From NCBI GenBank assembly GCA_051009975.1, contig JBPCWA010000520.1:1-25190 (forward strand): a stretch of DNA of 25,190 bases, in the 5' to 3' direction. Position 1 is the first letter of the stretch; each line of letters opens with the position of its first letter. A program made the position numbers and the translations under genes. The stretch comes from Tectiglobus sp051009975 (GTDB lineage: Bacteria; Pseudomonadota; Alphaproteobacteria; Rhizobiales; Hyphomicrobiaceae). A model generated the notes under the pieces. It did no database searches and was not told the DNA's origin. It was given only the letters and a program-made list of their open reading frames with translations. Positions 1-7,704 of this stretch are shown one piece after another.

Positions 1-1005
1 GACAAAATCATAGCCTACGAAGCTGTGCACGAAATTAGCGGTTGGGAGGATCTGCGGCGGAGGCTGGAGCCAAGTGACCGGCGATGTTTTGCTTTCTTTC
101 ATCCATCGTTGGTAGATGAACCTCTGATCTTCGTTGAGGTCGCTTTGATGGATGCTATCCCCACGAACATTGGGAGTGTTTTGAAACGAGAGGTCACGGA
201 CGCGGAGGCGGACAAAGACCACACAACGGCGGTATTTTACTCGATATCAAACTGCCAAAAAGGTTTACGTGGTGTGTCTTTTGGCAATTTTTTGATTAAG
301 CAAGTTGTCGAAGAATTGACACGCGAATGTCCCGGTCTCAAGACATTTGTGACGTTATCTCCAGTGCCAGGTTTCGCGCGATGGTTAGAAAAGGTGCTTT
401 CCGACGAGCGAGATAGTGCTCTCGATGACCGGCAACATGATGCTGTTGTTGCACTTAAAGGCGGAGGCTGGCTTGATGACGAGTCTCTTCGCACGAGTAT
501 GGCGCCGCACCTGCAAACTCTTGCTGCGACGTATTTTCTCACGGAACGGAACAGTCGAGGCCATCCAATCGACCCAGTTGCACGTTTCCACCTCGGCAAC
601 GGTGCGCGGCTTGAACGGTTAAATTGGCCAGCTGACCTGTCGCCTCGCGGGATGCGCGAAGCACATGGCCTGATGGTGAATTATCTCTACGAATTGTCCG
701 AAATTGAGAAGAATCACGAGGCGTACGCAAACGCTGCAACGATAGCTACCTCGCGTGCTGTTCGATCGCTGATTCGTGGGCGGGGGTTCAGTCGCGAGAC
801 AGCCTCGGCTGTAGAAGAAGTTCCATCGGCGTTGTCAGCCGGTAGTGACAGCGGTGCTGAAAACCATGGACGACGCGCCGATGATGAACACAACAACGCC
901 TCTAACCAGGTTGTCCATGATGTCTCGGAGGAATCGGAATTGGTCTCAAACAATGTTTCGAATGATCGTGAAGTAGACGGTGCGATGGCGAAGCTAGAAC
1001 CGTAG
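1..1005 (+). CDS. malonyl-CoA decarboxylase, C-terminal part (5' end outside window)
   Basis: This gene encodes malonyl-CoA decarboxylase, which converts malonyl-CoA to acetyl-CoA and CO2. The reading frame is already open at base 1, and the residues before the first possible internal start (GTG at 25) fit the family ('YEAVHEI'), so the gene begins upstream. Visible family motifs are SISNCQKGLRGVSFGNFLIK (around 226-285), 'TLSPVPGF' (around 352-375) and 'FHLGNGA' (586-606). By recollection of the human enzyme, the last two carry the catalytic Ser and His. The helical C-terminus ends near 'AVRSLIRGRGF' (about 755-790). After it comes a tail of roughly 70 residues, hydrophilic, rich in Asp, Glu, Asn and Ser, which I do not recall from the family. 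The next gene on this strand starts 129 bp downstream. Identification is firm; the function of the tail is unknown. Confidence 0.93.
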   Translation, partial: DKIIAYEAVHEISGWEDLRRRLEPSDRRCFAFFHPSLVDEPLIFVEVALMDAIPTNIGSVLKREVTDAEADKDHTTAVFYSISNCQKGLRGVSFGNFLIKQVVEELTRECPGLKTFVTLSPVPGFARWLEKVLSDERDSALDDRQHDAVVALKGGGWLDDESLRTSMAPHLQTLAATYFLTERNSRGHPIDPVARFHLGNGARLERLNWPADLSPRGMREAHGLMVNYLYELSEIEKNHEAYANAATIATSRAVRSLIRGRGFSRETASAVEEVPSALSAGSDSGAENHGRRADDEHNNASNQVVHDVSEESELVSNNVSNDREVDGAMAKLEP

Positions 1006-1134
1006 GCTTGCTGAGTAAGTGGGCGTTCTGGCGATTGCAATATCATCGTGACCGTTGCATGAATGCTCGAAAGCTACGCCGAGATTAGGCGCCTTGCACT
1101 ATCCGAGTTCAACGAGAAATGTTCGAGTTAGCAG

Positions 1135-2178
1135 ATGCGTTACGATAAGAGCGACCGCGAAAGCAGAAATGTTGAAGACCGACGCGGACGCGGTGGCGGA
1201 TTGGGTGGAATGTTTCCATTTCCGGGCCGGCGCAGAGGAGGTCGCGGAATTCAGATTCCGTTTCCCACAGGACGCTCGCGAGGTGCGCGCGGGGGAGGGC
1301 TGAGCCTGATGTCACTGCTGATCATTGGTGGCATCATGTTGTTATTCGGCATTAATCCTTTGAGCATCCTCACTGGCGGCGGAGGTGGCGGCGGAGGAGG
1401 AGGCGTCAATCTCCCGGATTTTAATAAAGTGCCGCAGATGCCCAAACTGGATCGATCACCTCAGCCGCGTGGCAGTGGTAATCCATTCGAGATTCCAGGT
1501 TTGCCGGGCAGCACCGGAAAGGCACCTTCGGGCGGCACCGACGAACTGGCCACGTTTACGAAGCGAGTTTTGGCCGACACGGAGGACGTTTGGAACCGTG
1601 TCTTTAAGACATTCGGGAGACAGTACCGGGAACCGAAATTGGTTCTTTACTCAGGCTTGACGCAGACGGCCTGTGGAACGGGGCAATCAGCTATGGGACC
1701 ATTTTATTGCCCACTAGATCAGAAAATATACGTTGATCTCCGTTTTTACGAGGAGCTTCGCCGCAAATTTAGAGCGCCAGGGGATTTTGCCCAGGCTTAC
1801 GTTGTTGCCCATGAAGTCGGCCATCATGTTCAAACGCTGCTAGGTATCGCCAGTAAGGTCCAGGAGATGAAACAACGCCATCCCCGCGCAGCAAATCAGA
1901 TTCAGGTGCGGATGGAATTGCAGGCTGATTGTTTGGCGGGTGTTTGGGCCAACCTAAATGATCAATTGAAGGATCGATTGGAGCCGGGCGATATCGAGGA
2001 GGGCCTCAATGCAGCGAGTGCAATTGGTGACGATATGATTCAGCGACGCACCACCGGTCGCGTCGTTCCGGATGCCTTCACGCACGGCTCATCGGAGCAG
2101 CGTGTGCGCTGGTTTCGAATGGGATTTGACTCAGGTCGCATGCAAGATTGCGACACATTCAATTCCGAGCGGCTGTAG
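1135..2178 (+). CDS. neutral zinc metallopeptidase, membrane anchored (YpfJ-like, PF04228 family)
   Basis: The 347-residue product matches the YpfJ / 'putative neutral zinc metallopeptidase' family. In order it shows an Arg/Gly-rich basic N-terminus (about 1-50), one hydrophobic segment (about 56-79, LSLMSLLIIGGIMLLFG), a run of ten glycines (about 82-91), a Pro-rich linker, and the peptidase domain (about 135-345). The zinc site is H226-E227-V-G-H230, followed by H231. The second motif 'ELQADCLAGVW' supplies the probable third ligand, E261. The basic N-terminus before the single membrane span suggests the catalytic domain faces the periplasm. The substrate is unknown for most members. ATG at 1135 gives the usual family length, although no strong ribosome binding site precedes it. 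The gene is convergent with the SPOR-like gene, 86 bp away. Confidence 0.92.
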   Translation: MRYDKSDRESRNVEDRRGRGGGLGGMFPFPGRRRGGRGIQIPFPTGRSRGARGGGLSLMSLLIIGGIMLLFGINPLSILTGGGGGGGGGGVNLPDFNKVPQMPKLDRSPQPRGSGNPFEIPGLPGSTGKAPSGGTDELATFTKRVLADTEDVWNRVFKTFGRQYREPKLVLYSGLTQTACGTGQSAMGPFYCPLDQKIYVDLRFYEELRRKFRAPGDFAQAYVVAHEVGHHVQTLLGIASKVQEMKQRHPRAANQIQVRMELQADCLAGVWANLNDQLKDRLEPGDIEEGLNAASAIGDDMIQRRTTGRVVPDAFTHGSSEQRVRWFRMGFDSGRMQDCDTFNSERL

Positions 2179-2264
2179 CCACATTGCCACGGTGAGACGG
2201 TGAGGCTAGTCAGCAATCCTGTCCCACGACGGGCTTTTCGAGCCACTCGGGGCGTGCAACTCCA

Positions 2265-3665
2265 CTAGAGTGCATTGCCTACGAATGCCGCCACGGCACA
2301 TCGAACGTCGTGAGCGCGCAAGGCTGTACATAATCGGTCGGCTTCGACGTTATCGGTAAGGGGACCCGCAAGGAGACGATAGGGTCCACCCCGACCCATG
2401 GCGTCGTACCGTGGCCGCAGGGTTCCCAGTAGGGCAGGATGAAGGGTGGCCAATTGATTCCAGCTTGCGCGCAAGCCTTCGATTGACGCGGCAGCGGAGA
2501 GCACCACGGCGGCTCTCGGCGAAGCGGAAGCCCGATTGTAATCGTTCGGTGAAGGACGCGCGGTTACCACGCGTGTATTCGAGACCATTGAGCGATGTTG
2601 GGGGTCCGACTGATCCAAACCGGAATACCGTGCAGTCGGTCGCCTTTGAGAGGAATATCCTTGTTGTGAAAGGCTCTGTTCCACTCCTGTGGAGTTCGGA
2701 GATTGAGCAATACTACCGGTCATGATTTTCTGAGCAGTATTGTCCGCGACGCCGATTGGCGCTTTAATATTGGTCAGCTGGCGGCGTGTTGGCCCGCGTT
2801 GGGGAAGTGGCGGTTCACCAGACTTTCGTCGTGCACGATCGGCGAGTTGCGTGTTGCTCGCGGCGCGCTGCACGATGCCGGCGGCTCGCGAAGATGCGCT
2901 CAAGGGTTCGCCGGTGGCGAAGGCTTGTGCCGGTGATTCGGCCGGAACGTGAGCTCGAGCATGGGCCTGAGGTCTATTCGAGTTGTCTGGTGCGGCTTGA
3001 CTTATCTGATTTGCACCGGAAATCGATCCATTTCGTGAATTGGCGGCTACAGAGGGCGTTTGATGACGTTCAATCACTGCCGGATTGGACGCATGAGGTT
3101 GTCCTAGTTGCGCCTGAAGCGAGGCAGATTGGTCGAAGCGCGGTTGGTCCAATTGTGATTGGACCAAGTGCGAACGTACAACGTCAGATTGGGCGTCGTC
3201 TGTTTGTCCGGTGTGTGATCGCGCCGTGTCATGAGGCGGGACGACGTTGAGACCAGGTATGTTGCTTGTGGTAACGGGCACAACGCGTGGAATCGGTGCC
3301 TGATCCGAAGAATCTGTCTTCGCATTGTGCGTGGCCGTCGCTGATGCCGATTGCGCCATCGGCTCCGCGTTTGCAACGACGCGCTCCTCCATTTTGCTCA
3401 GCTTGCTCTGCAACGACAGAACTGTACGGCGGAGGACTTGGATCTCCTTCGTCGCGCGCTCGTCTTCGATGGAGCGTTGATCACGGTGCCTACTCTGTTC
3501 CACAGATGCAACTTGTGGCGTGGCAATGAGGCGGTCAATGGCTGTTGGCCGCGTCAGGGCTGATGACAAATAGGCTGCCGCAATGAATGCGCAACCCAAC
3601 CAAGTCACCAGGTAAGCGCGCCAGAATAGGGAGCTTTTGCGCGCTGCTCCGCTCGATTTCGCCAT
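2265..3665 (-). CDS. membrane-anchored protein with C-terminal SPOR-like domain
   Basis: The 466-residue product has a short basic N-terminus, one membrane span (about 13-35, WRAYLVTWLGCAFIAAAYL), a predicted coiled coil (about 70-95, 'EIQVLRRTVLSLQSKLSKMEERV') and a long Gln/Ser/Asn/Pro-rich unstructured middle. Its C-terminal domain of about 75 residues ends in 'GGPYRLLAGPLTDNVEADRLCTALRAHDVRC'. The pattern 'YRLLAGPL...EADRLCTALRA...C' is typical of SPOR domains, which bind denuded septal peptidoglycan. A bitopic protein with periplasmic SPOR is a usual architecture for division-associated proteins. The start ATG (3665) has GGAG nine bases upstream. SPOR domains are highly divergent, so the domain call is less certain than the layout. 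It shares no operon with its neighbours. Inside the Gln-rich middle lies a 10-bp inverted repeat (3144-3167). Confidence 0.72.
   Translation of the reverse strand: MAKSSGAARKSSLFWRAYLVTWLGCAFIAAAYLSSALTRPTAIDRLIATPQVASVEQSRHRDQRSIEDERATKEIQVLRRTVLSLQSKLSKMEERVVANAEPMAQSASATATHNAKTDSSDQAPIPRVVPVTTSNIPGLNVVPPHDTARSHTGQTDDAQSDVVRSHLVQSQLDQPRFDQSASLQAQLGQPHASNPAVIERHQTPSVAANSRNGSISGANQISQAAPDNSNRPQAHARAHVPAESPAQAFATGEPLSASSRAAGIVQRAASNTQLADRARRKSGEPPLPQRGPTRRQLTNIKAPIGVADNTAQKIMTGSIAQSPNSTGVEQSLSQQGYSSQRRPTARYSGLDQSDPQHRSMVSNTRVVTARPSPNDYNRASASPRAAVVLSAAASIEGLRASWNQLATLHPALLGTLRPRYDAMGRGGPYRLLAGPLTDNVEADRLCTALRAHDVRCAVAAFVGNAL
3144..3167. repeat. perfect 10-bp inverted repeat inside the SPOR-like gene
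   Basis: TTGGTCCAAT, a four-base loop TGTG, then ATTGGACCAA. The two arms are exact reverse complements. The repeat lies in the part of the leftward gene encoding the Gln/Asp/Pro-rich segment 'QSQLDQPRFDQ', where related codons recur, so it may be a by-product of low-complexity coding sequence rather than a functional hairpin. Confidence 0.55.
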
Positions 3666-4151
3666 CGTCTAGAACTCCGGACTGTGTTTGGAAGCCCAAA
3701 ATGACGCGAGCTGATGCACAACGCGTGCAACGTAGTCACAGTTTTTGTTCTGTGTCGGTGGGGAGGTCAACGATGCACGCGCCAAATTTCACCAATGCCT
3801 GTGGACACTGCATACTTACAACACTCAAAGCTGCTCGATTGCGAGGTTGAAACGCAGTTTACCGCATTTTGGACGAATTCGCTGCACAGGAACTGCGGCG
3901 CACGAGCCATGGTCACAACAGGTACAATTAGAAGAGCGATCGTCAAAAATAATGCTGCCACAACAGTCGTTGTCCCAGCATGTCTCATCCGTTGAGGGAG
4001 TTATGTGGCTCGTGGAAACAGTTTATCCAGGTTATCGACACAATGCTAGGCGCAAAGACGGTGAAGTCATCCCCAGCCGGTTGTCGAACCAAGATCGAAT
4101 CACCGTCATAGGTTATCCTTGGATCAATTGCTGCAATCGGGGGGCGTCACC
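3666..4151. other. 486-bp interval between divergent SPOR-like gene and glmU
   Basis: This stretch must hold the promoters of the leftward SPOR-like gene and of glmU. I could not pick a convincing -35/-10 pair for either. Within it a leftward open frame (3767-3988) could encode a small exported protein. Rightward open frames such as 3745-4155 run into the glmU start but have no recognisable product. Confidence 0.5.
3767..3988 (-). CDS. possible small exported Cys-containing protein, unrecognised
   Basis: An open frame of 73 codons starts with ATG at 3988. Residues about 6-28 (TTTVVAALFLTIALLIVPVV) are strongly hydrophobic and are followed by 'TMARA', so the start looks like a signal peptide or a single membrane span. 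The remaining part of about 44 residues contains four cysteines, two adjacent ('ECC'). I recognise no family. There is no clear ribosome binding site before the ATG, which lowers confidence, and overlapping frames on the other strand are also open. It might be a genuine small secreted protein, or a chance frame in the interval upstream of glmU. Confidence 0.25.
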   Translation of the reverse strand: MRHAGTTTVVAALFLTIALLIVPVVTMARAPQFLCSEFVQNAVNCVSTSQSSSFECCKYAVSTGIGEIWRVHR

Positions 4152-5501
4152 ATGACAGCACCACACGTACTCTCAGTGGTTCTGGCTGCCGGGCAAGGAA
4201 CCCGTATGAAGTCGCACACGCCGAAACCTCTGCACAAACTAGCGGGGCGGTCGCTTCTCGGTCATGCTCTGGCACTAACGACAGCTGCGAAGCACGATCG
4301 GTCTGTCGTCATCGTAGGACCAAACATGGAGACGGTGCGAGCCGACGCGGAGGCACACCGTCCAGATGTGGAAACGTTTTTGCAGCCTCAACAGAATGGT
4401 ACTGGAGGGGCCGTCCTGGCGGCGAGATCCGTACTGCAGGATCACCACGGCGATGTCTACGTGTTATTCTGTGACACGCCACTTTTGCGTGCAACAACAC
4501 TTGGCCGGGTTGCCGACGAGTTAAACGATGGGGCCAATGTCGTCGTTTTGGGATTTGAGGCGAAAGACCCGGCGGGTTATGGACGATTGGTGCAAGACGA
4601 CCGCGGCGATCTGGTTGCAATTCGCGAACATCGCGACGCATCACAGATCGAGCTCGGCATTTCTTTGTGCAACTCAGGAGTGATGGCCCTTCGCTGCCCG
4701 AACCTGGTGAACTTGCTTGAGCAAATTGGCAACGGCAATGCCAAGGGGGAGTACTACCTGACAGATATCGTTCAGATTGCACGCGACTCGGGGTTGTCGT
4801 GCCGGGTTGTGACGTGCGGTGAAGACGAATTGCTTGGTATCAATGACCGTATTCAGTTGGCCGAAGCTGAAGAGCAACTCCAGCGCCGCCTGCGAGAGAC
4901 CGCGATGCGCAACGGGGCAACATTGATCGCACCTGGGACGGTTTGGTTCAGTCACGATACATTGCTGGGGCGAGACGTGGTCGTTGAACCCAACGTCGTC
5001 TTCGGACCTGGGGTAACCATAGAAGATGGGGCTTTGATACGCGCAAACTCGCATATCGAGGGGGCCCATATTGGTCGTGGTGCACGAGTTGGACCTTTCG
5101 CGCGCCTGCGTCCAGGCGCGCATTTGGGGGAAAATGTACACATCGGCAATTTTGTTGAAGTCAAGAACGTTGCAATGGGGGACGGGGCCAAGGCCAATCA
5201 CCTGTCTTACATCGGCGATGGATCCATTGGCGAGAAAGCCAATATCGGAGCGGGCACGATTTTTTGCAACTACGATGGCTTTAGAAAGCATCGCACTTCG
5301 GTCGGGAAAGGAGCATTTGTTGGCTCAAATTCTTCATTGGTTGCACCGTTAAACATTGGCGAAGGCGCGTTCATTGGGTCGGGTAGTGTGGTGACGAGAG
5401 ATGTCCCCGCGGATGCATTGGCACTTGAGCGATCTGACCAAGTCGTACGCGAGGGCTGGGCTGCAAAGTTTCGACGATTGATGATGCGTAATCAGAAGTA
5501 A
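4152..5501 (+). CDS. glmU: bifunctional UDP-GlcNAc pyrophosphorylase / GlcN-1-P N-acetyltransferase
   Basis: GlmU carries out the last two steps to UDP-GlcNAc: acetylation of glucosamine-1-phosphate with acetyl-CoA, then uridylyl transfer from UTP. The product of 449 residues matches the family length. The N-terminal nucleotidyltransferase shows LAAGQGTRMK (11-20), 'QPQQNGTGGAVLAAR' and 'NSGVM'. The C-terminal left-handed beta-helix is seen as hexapeptide repeats (about 260-430), with the acetyltransferase motif N373-Y-D-G followed by 'KHRTSVGKGAFVGSNS'. The frame is open from an ATG at 4119, but I chose ATG 4152 (MTAPHVLSVVLAAG) because it puts the nucleotide-binding loop at the usual distance from the N-terminus and has a G-rich stretch just upstream. 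glmS follows 108 bp downstream, so the two probably act as one cytoplasmic amino-sugar unit. Confidence 0.97.
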   Translation: MTAPHVLSVVLAAGQGTRMKSHTPKPLHKLAGRSLLGHALALTTAAKHDRSVVIVGPNMETVRADAEAHRPDVETFLQPQQNGTGGAVLAARSVLQDHHGDVYVLFCDTPLLRATTLGRVADELNDGANVVVLGFEAKDPAGYGRLVQDDRGDLVAIREHRDASQIELGISLCNSGVMALRCPNLVNLLEQIGNGNAKGEYYLTDIVQIARDSGLSCRVVTCGEDELLGINDRIQLAEAEEQLQRRLRETAMRNGATLIAPGTVWFSHDTLLGRDVVVEPNVVFGPGVTIEDGALIRANSHIEGAHIGRGARVGPFARLRPGAHLGENVHIGNFVEVKNVAMGDGAKANHLSYIGDGSIGEKANIGAGTIFCNYDGFRKHRTSVGKGAFVGSNSSLVAPLNIGEGAFIGSGSVVTRDVPADALALERSDQVVREGWAAKFRRLMMRNQK

Positions 5502-5596
5502 TGCAGAATGCGCATGCATCCTAGCAAGACGGTGAAACACGGTTTGACTTGAGTGCGTGAGGCGAACAAGTCAGTTCCTTGGATAGCGACGATAGT

Positions 5597-5601
5597 GGGA
5601 G
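5597..5601 (+). promoter_or_regulatory. ribosome binding site deciding the glmS start
   Basis: GGGAG lies eight bases before the ATG at 5610. It supports this start over a frame extension to 5553, which would bury the catalytic cysteine 20 residues inside the protein. Confidence 0.75.
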
Positions 5602-5609
5602 ATCAGACG

Positions 5610-7430
5610 ATGTGTGGGATTGTCGGCATTCTCGGTGCGAAACCCGTAGCGGAAAATATCGTCGAAGCGTTGCGTCGGCTGGAATACAGAGGTTACGACT
5701 CAGCGGGCCTTGCGACGGTGCACAATGGGCATCTGGAGCGCAGAAGGGCCGAAGGCAAGCTGAATAATCTGGCATCGCGACTAGTGGTTGAACCAATAGG
5801 TGGGCGGACGGGAATCGGCCATACCCGATGGGCAACGCATGGCAAGCCAACTGAGGGCAATGCGCATCCACATATGAGCGATCGCGTCTCTGTCGTGCAC
5901 AACGGGATTATCGAGAATTTTCGGGAGCTGCGCCAGGAGTTGATGGCTGAGGGGCGCAGGTTTGAGTCGGAGACAGATACCGAAACGGTGGTCCATCTTG
6001 TGACGTCGTACTTGGACCGGGGGCTTGAACCCGATGAGGCGGTCTATCGGTCCCTTGGACGGCTTCGCGGCGCTTTTGCTCTTGGCTTCATTTTTGTTGA
6101 TCACGACGATTTGATGATAGCTGCGCGCAAAGGTAGTCCTCTCGCAATTGGGCACGGTGAAGGTGAAATGTATCTTGGCTCAGATGCAATTGCGCTGGCA
6201 CCGTTCACATCTGAAATTACGTATTTGGAGGAGGGTGATTGGGCTGTCATCACGCGGGATGGCGTGCGCATTTTTGATGGAGATCGTAACAGTGTCCAAA
6301 GACCGGTGACGACCTCTGTGGCGAGCGCGCTGACGATAGACAAGGGCAATCATCGTCACTTCATGCATAAGGAGATACATGAGCAACCCGAGGTCATTTC
6401 TCATACTCTCACAAATTATATCGACATGGCTGCGCGGCGGGTCGATTTTCCCGACTTAGGAATGGATCTGAAGCAGATTGACAGGGTGACGATTAGTGCA
6501 TGCGGCACCGCCTATTATGCGGGGCTGATTGCCAAATACTGGATTGAACGTCTCGCTCGATTGCCTGTGGAGATCGATGTTGCTTCGGAGATGCGTTATC
6601 GCGATCCCCCGATGCCAAAGCGCGGGTTGGCAGTTTTTGTTTCGCAGTCTGGTGAAACCGCTGACACTCTCGCGACCTTGAGACACTATAAGGCGAGCGG
6701 GCAGCGTATCGCTGCGATTGTGAATGTCAGGACATCGACGATTGCACGTGAGGCGGATGCCGTTCTGCCAACGTTGGCGGGCCCTGAAATAGGCGTGGCC
6801 TCAACCAAAGCGTTTACATGCCAGTTGGCGGCATTGGCTTGCTTTGCGCTTGAGCTTGGGAGAGCGCGGGGCACCCTGAGTGAAAACGATGAAGAAGAGA
6901 TCGTTGCAGCATTGACGGAAATTCCGCGCCACATGGCGTCAATGTTGCGAGCGGAGAATGAGTTCGTGGCGTTGGCGCATGATGTGGCACGGGCGAGTGA
7001 CGTGCTCTACCTGGGCCGGGGAATAAGTTTCCCGATCGCTTTAGAAGGAGCACTCAAGCTCAAGGAGATCTCTTACATACATGCTGAAGGGTATGCGGCA
7101 GGCGAACTAAAACACGGCCCAATCGCGTTGATCGACGAGAATATGCCCGTTGTAGTGGTGGCTCCTAGGGATGAGCTGTTTGAGAAGACTGTGTCCAACG
7201 TTCAGGAGGTCGCGGCGCGGGGTGGTCAAATTATTCTCATATCTGACGCGGACGCGACGGACATCGGTTGTGAAGTGATGTGTCATATCAAGACACCGTC
7301 GGTGCATCCGATCGCAATGCCATTGCTACAGGCGTTACCGGTGCAACTCATCGCTTATCACACTGCTGTGATCATGGGGACTGATGTTGATCAACCGCGC
7401 AACCTGGCAAAATCCGTAACCGTGGAATAG
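5610..7430 (+). CDS. glmS: glutamine-fructose-6-phosphate aminotransferase (isomerizing)
   Basis: GlmS makes glucosamine-6-phosphate from fructose-6-phosphate and glutamine, the entry step of amino-sugar synthesis. The 606-residue product is of normal length. It begins MCGIVGILG, so the Cys exposed after Met removal is the glutaminase nucleophile; this fixes the start at 5610. Other glutaminase residues are in 'GHTRWATHGKPTEGNAHPHM' (from residue 70) and H97-N98-G99-I-I-E-N-F. Two SIS sugar-isomerase domains follow, with 'SQSGETADTLATLR' and 'GRGISFPIALEGALKLKEISYIHAEGY'. It ends in the conserved PRNLAKSVTVE. The gene lies 108 bp behind glmU. No glmS ribozyme is visible in that gap, as expected outside Firmicutes. 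Confidence 0.98.
   Translation: MCGIVGILGAKPVAENIVEALRRLEYRGYDSAGLATVHNGHLERRRAEGKLNNLASRLVVEPIGGRTGIGHTRWATHGKPTEGNAHPHMSDRVSVVHNGIIENFRELRQELMAEGRRFESETDTETVVHLVTSYLDRGLEPDEAVYRSLGRLRGAFALGFIFVDHDDLMIAARKGSPLAIGHGEGEMYLGSDAIALAPFTSEITYLEEGDWAVITRDGVRIFDGDRNSVQRPVTTSVASALTIDKGNHRHFMHKEIHEQPEVISHTLTNYIDMAARRVDFPDLGMDLKQIDRVTISACGTAYYAGLIAKYWIERLARLPVEIDVASEMRYRDPPMPKRGLAVFVSQSGETADTLATLRHYKASGQRIAAIVNVRTSTIAREADAVLPTLAGPEIGVASTKAFTCQLAALACFALELGRARGTLSENDEEEIVAALTEIPRHMASMLRAENEFVALAHDVARASDVLYLGRGISFPIALEGALKLKEISYIHAEGYAAGELKHGPIALIDENMPVVVVAPRDELFEKTVSNVQEVAARGGQIILISDADATDIGCEVMCHIKTPSVHPIAMPLLQALPVQLIAYHTAVIMGTDVDQPRNLAKSVTVE
7395..7430 (+). other. unoccupied attTn7-type target at the 3' end of glmS
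   Basis: The last codons of glmS, encoding PRNLAKSVTVE, are the segment that TnsD of Tn7-like elements recognises. The bases here closely resemble the E. coli sequence as I remember it, for example CAACCTGGCAAAATC at 7400-7414. Tn7 family insertion would fall about 25 bp past the stop, near 7455. No transposon end or tns gene follows, so the site is empty in this strain. Confidence 0.6.
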
Positions 7431-7635
7431 CAGGGCATATCATGACTTCGCGCTAGCCAGTTGCTTGGCAGATCGCTTACAAATGGTGCGACGGTATCGC
7501 TTTGCATGTTTCTGTAGCACCGTTCGGCACTGTATGCGGTCCGCTCGAGAAGATTGGAGTTCTGTGGGCTGTCAGTTGGTCTTGCGTTTTGGGGGTGTGC
7601 GTATCTTATTCCGGTCAAGGATGTGTGTTTTACGA

Positions 7636-7657
7636 TCAGGGGTGATGAGGCCCCTGA
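7636..7657 (+). other. 7-bp stem-loop in the glmS to TPR-SPOR interval
   Basis: TCAGGGG, eight-base loop, CCCCTGA: a perfect stem about 48 bp before the next start codon. No T-run follows, so it is not an obvious terminator. It could sit in the 5' leader of the downstream gene. The rest of the 274-bp gap (7431-7704) shows nothing I recognise. Confidence 0.35.
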
Positions 7658-7704
7658 GCAACTTCAAAATGCGTTTTGCGTCGCCGATGTGCGGGGATGT
7701 CACT

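Noticed and set aside
1384..1410. GGC/GGA-rich stretch as a possible microsatellite
   Set aside because: It encodes the polyglycine linker typical of this metallopeptidase family, so it is explained by coding.
4020..4045. TTATCCAGG and TTATCGACA resembling DnaA boxes, suggesting an origin
   Set aside because: Both deviate from TTATCCACA, there are only two, and no dnaA, parAB or AT-rich unwinding region is nearby.
5502..5609. Possible glmS-type ribozyme or riboswitch between glmU and glmS
   Set aside because: Only 108 bp with no supporting structure, and the glmS ribozyme is known from Gram-positive bacteria rather than alphaproteobacteria.
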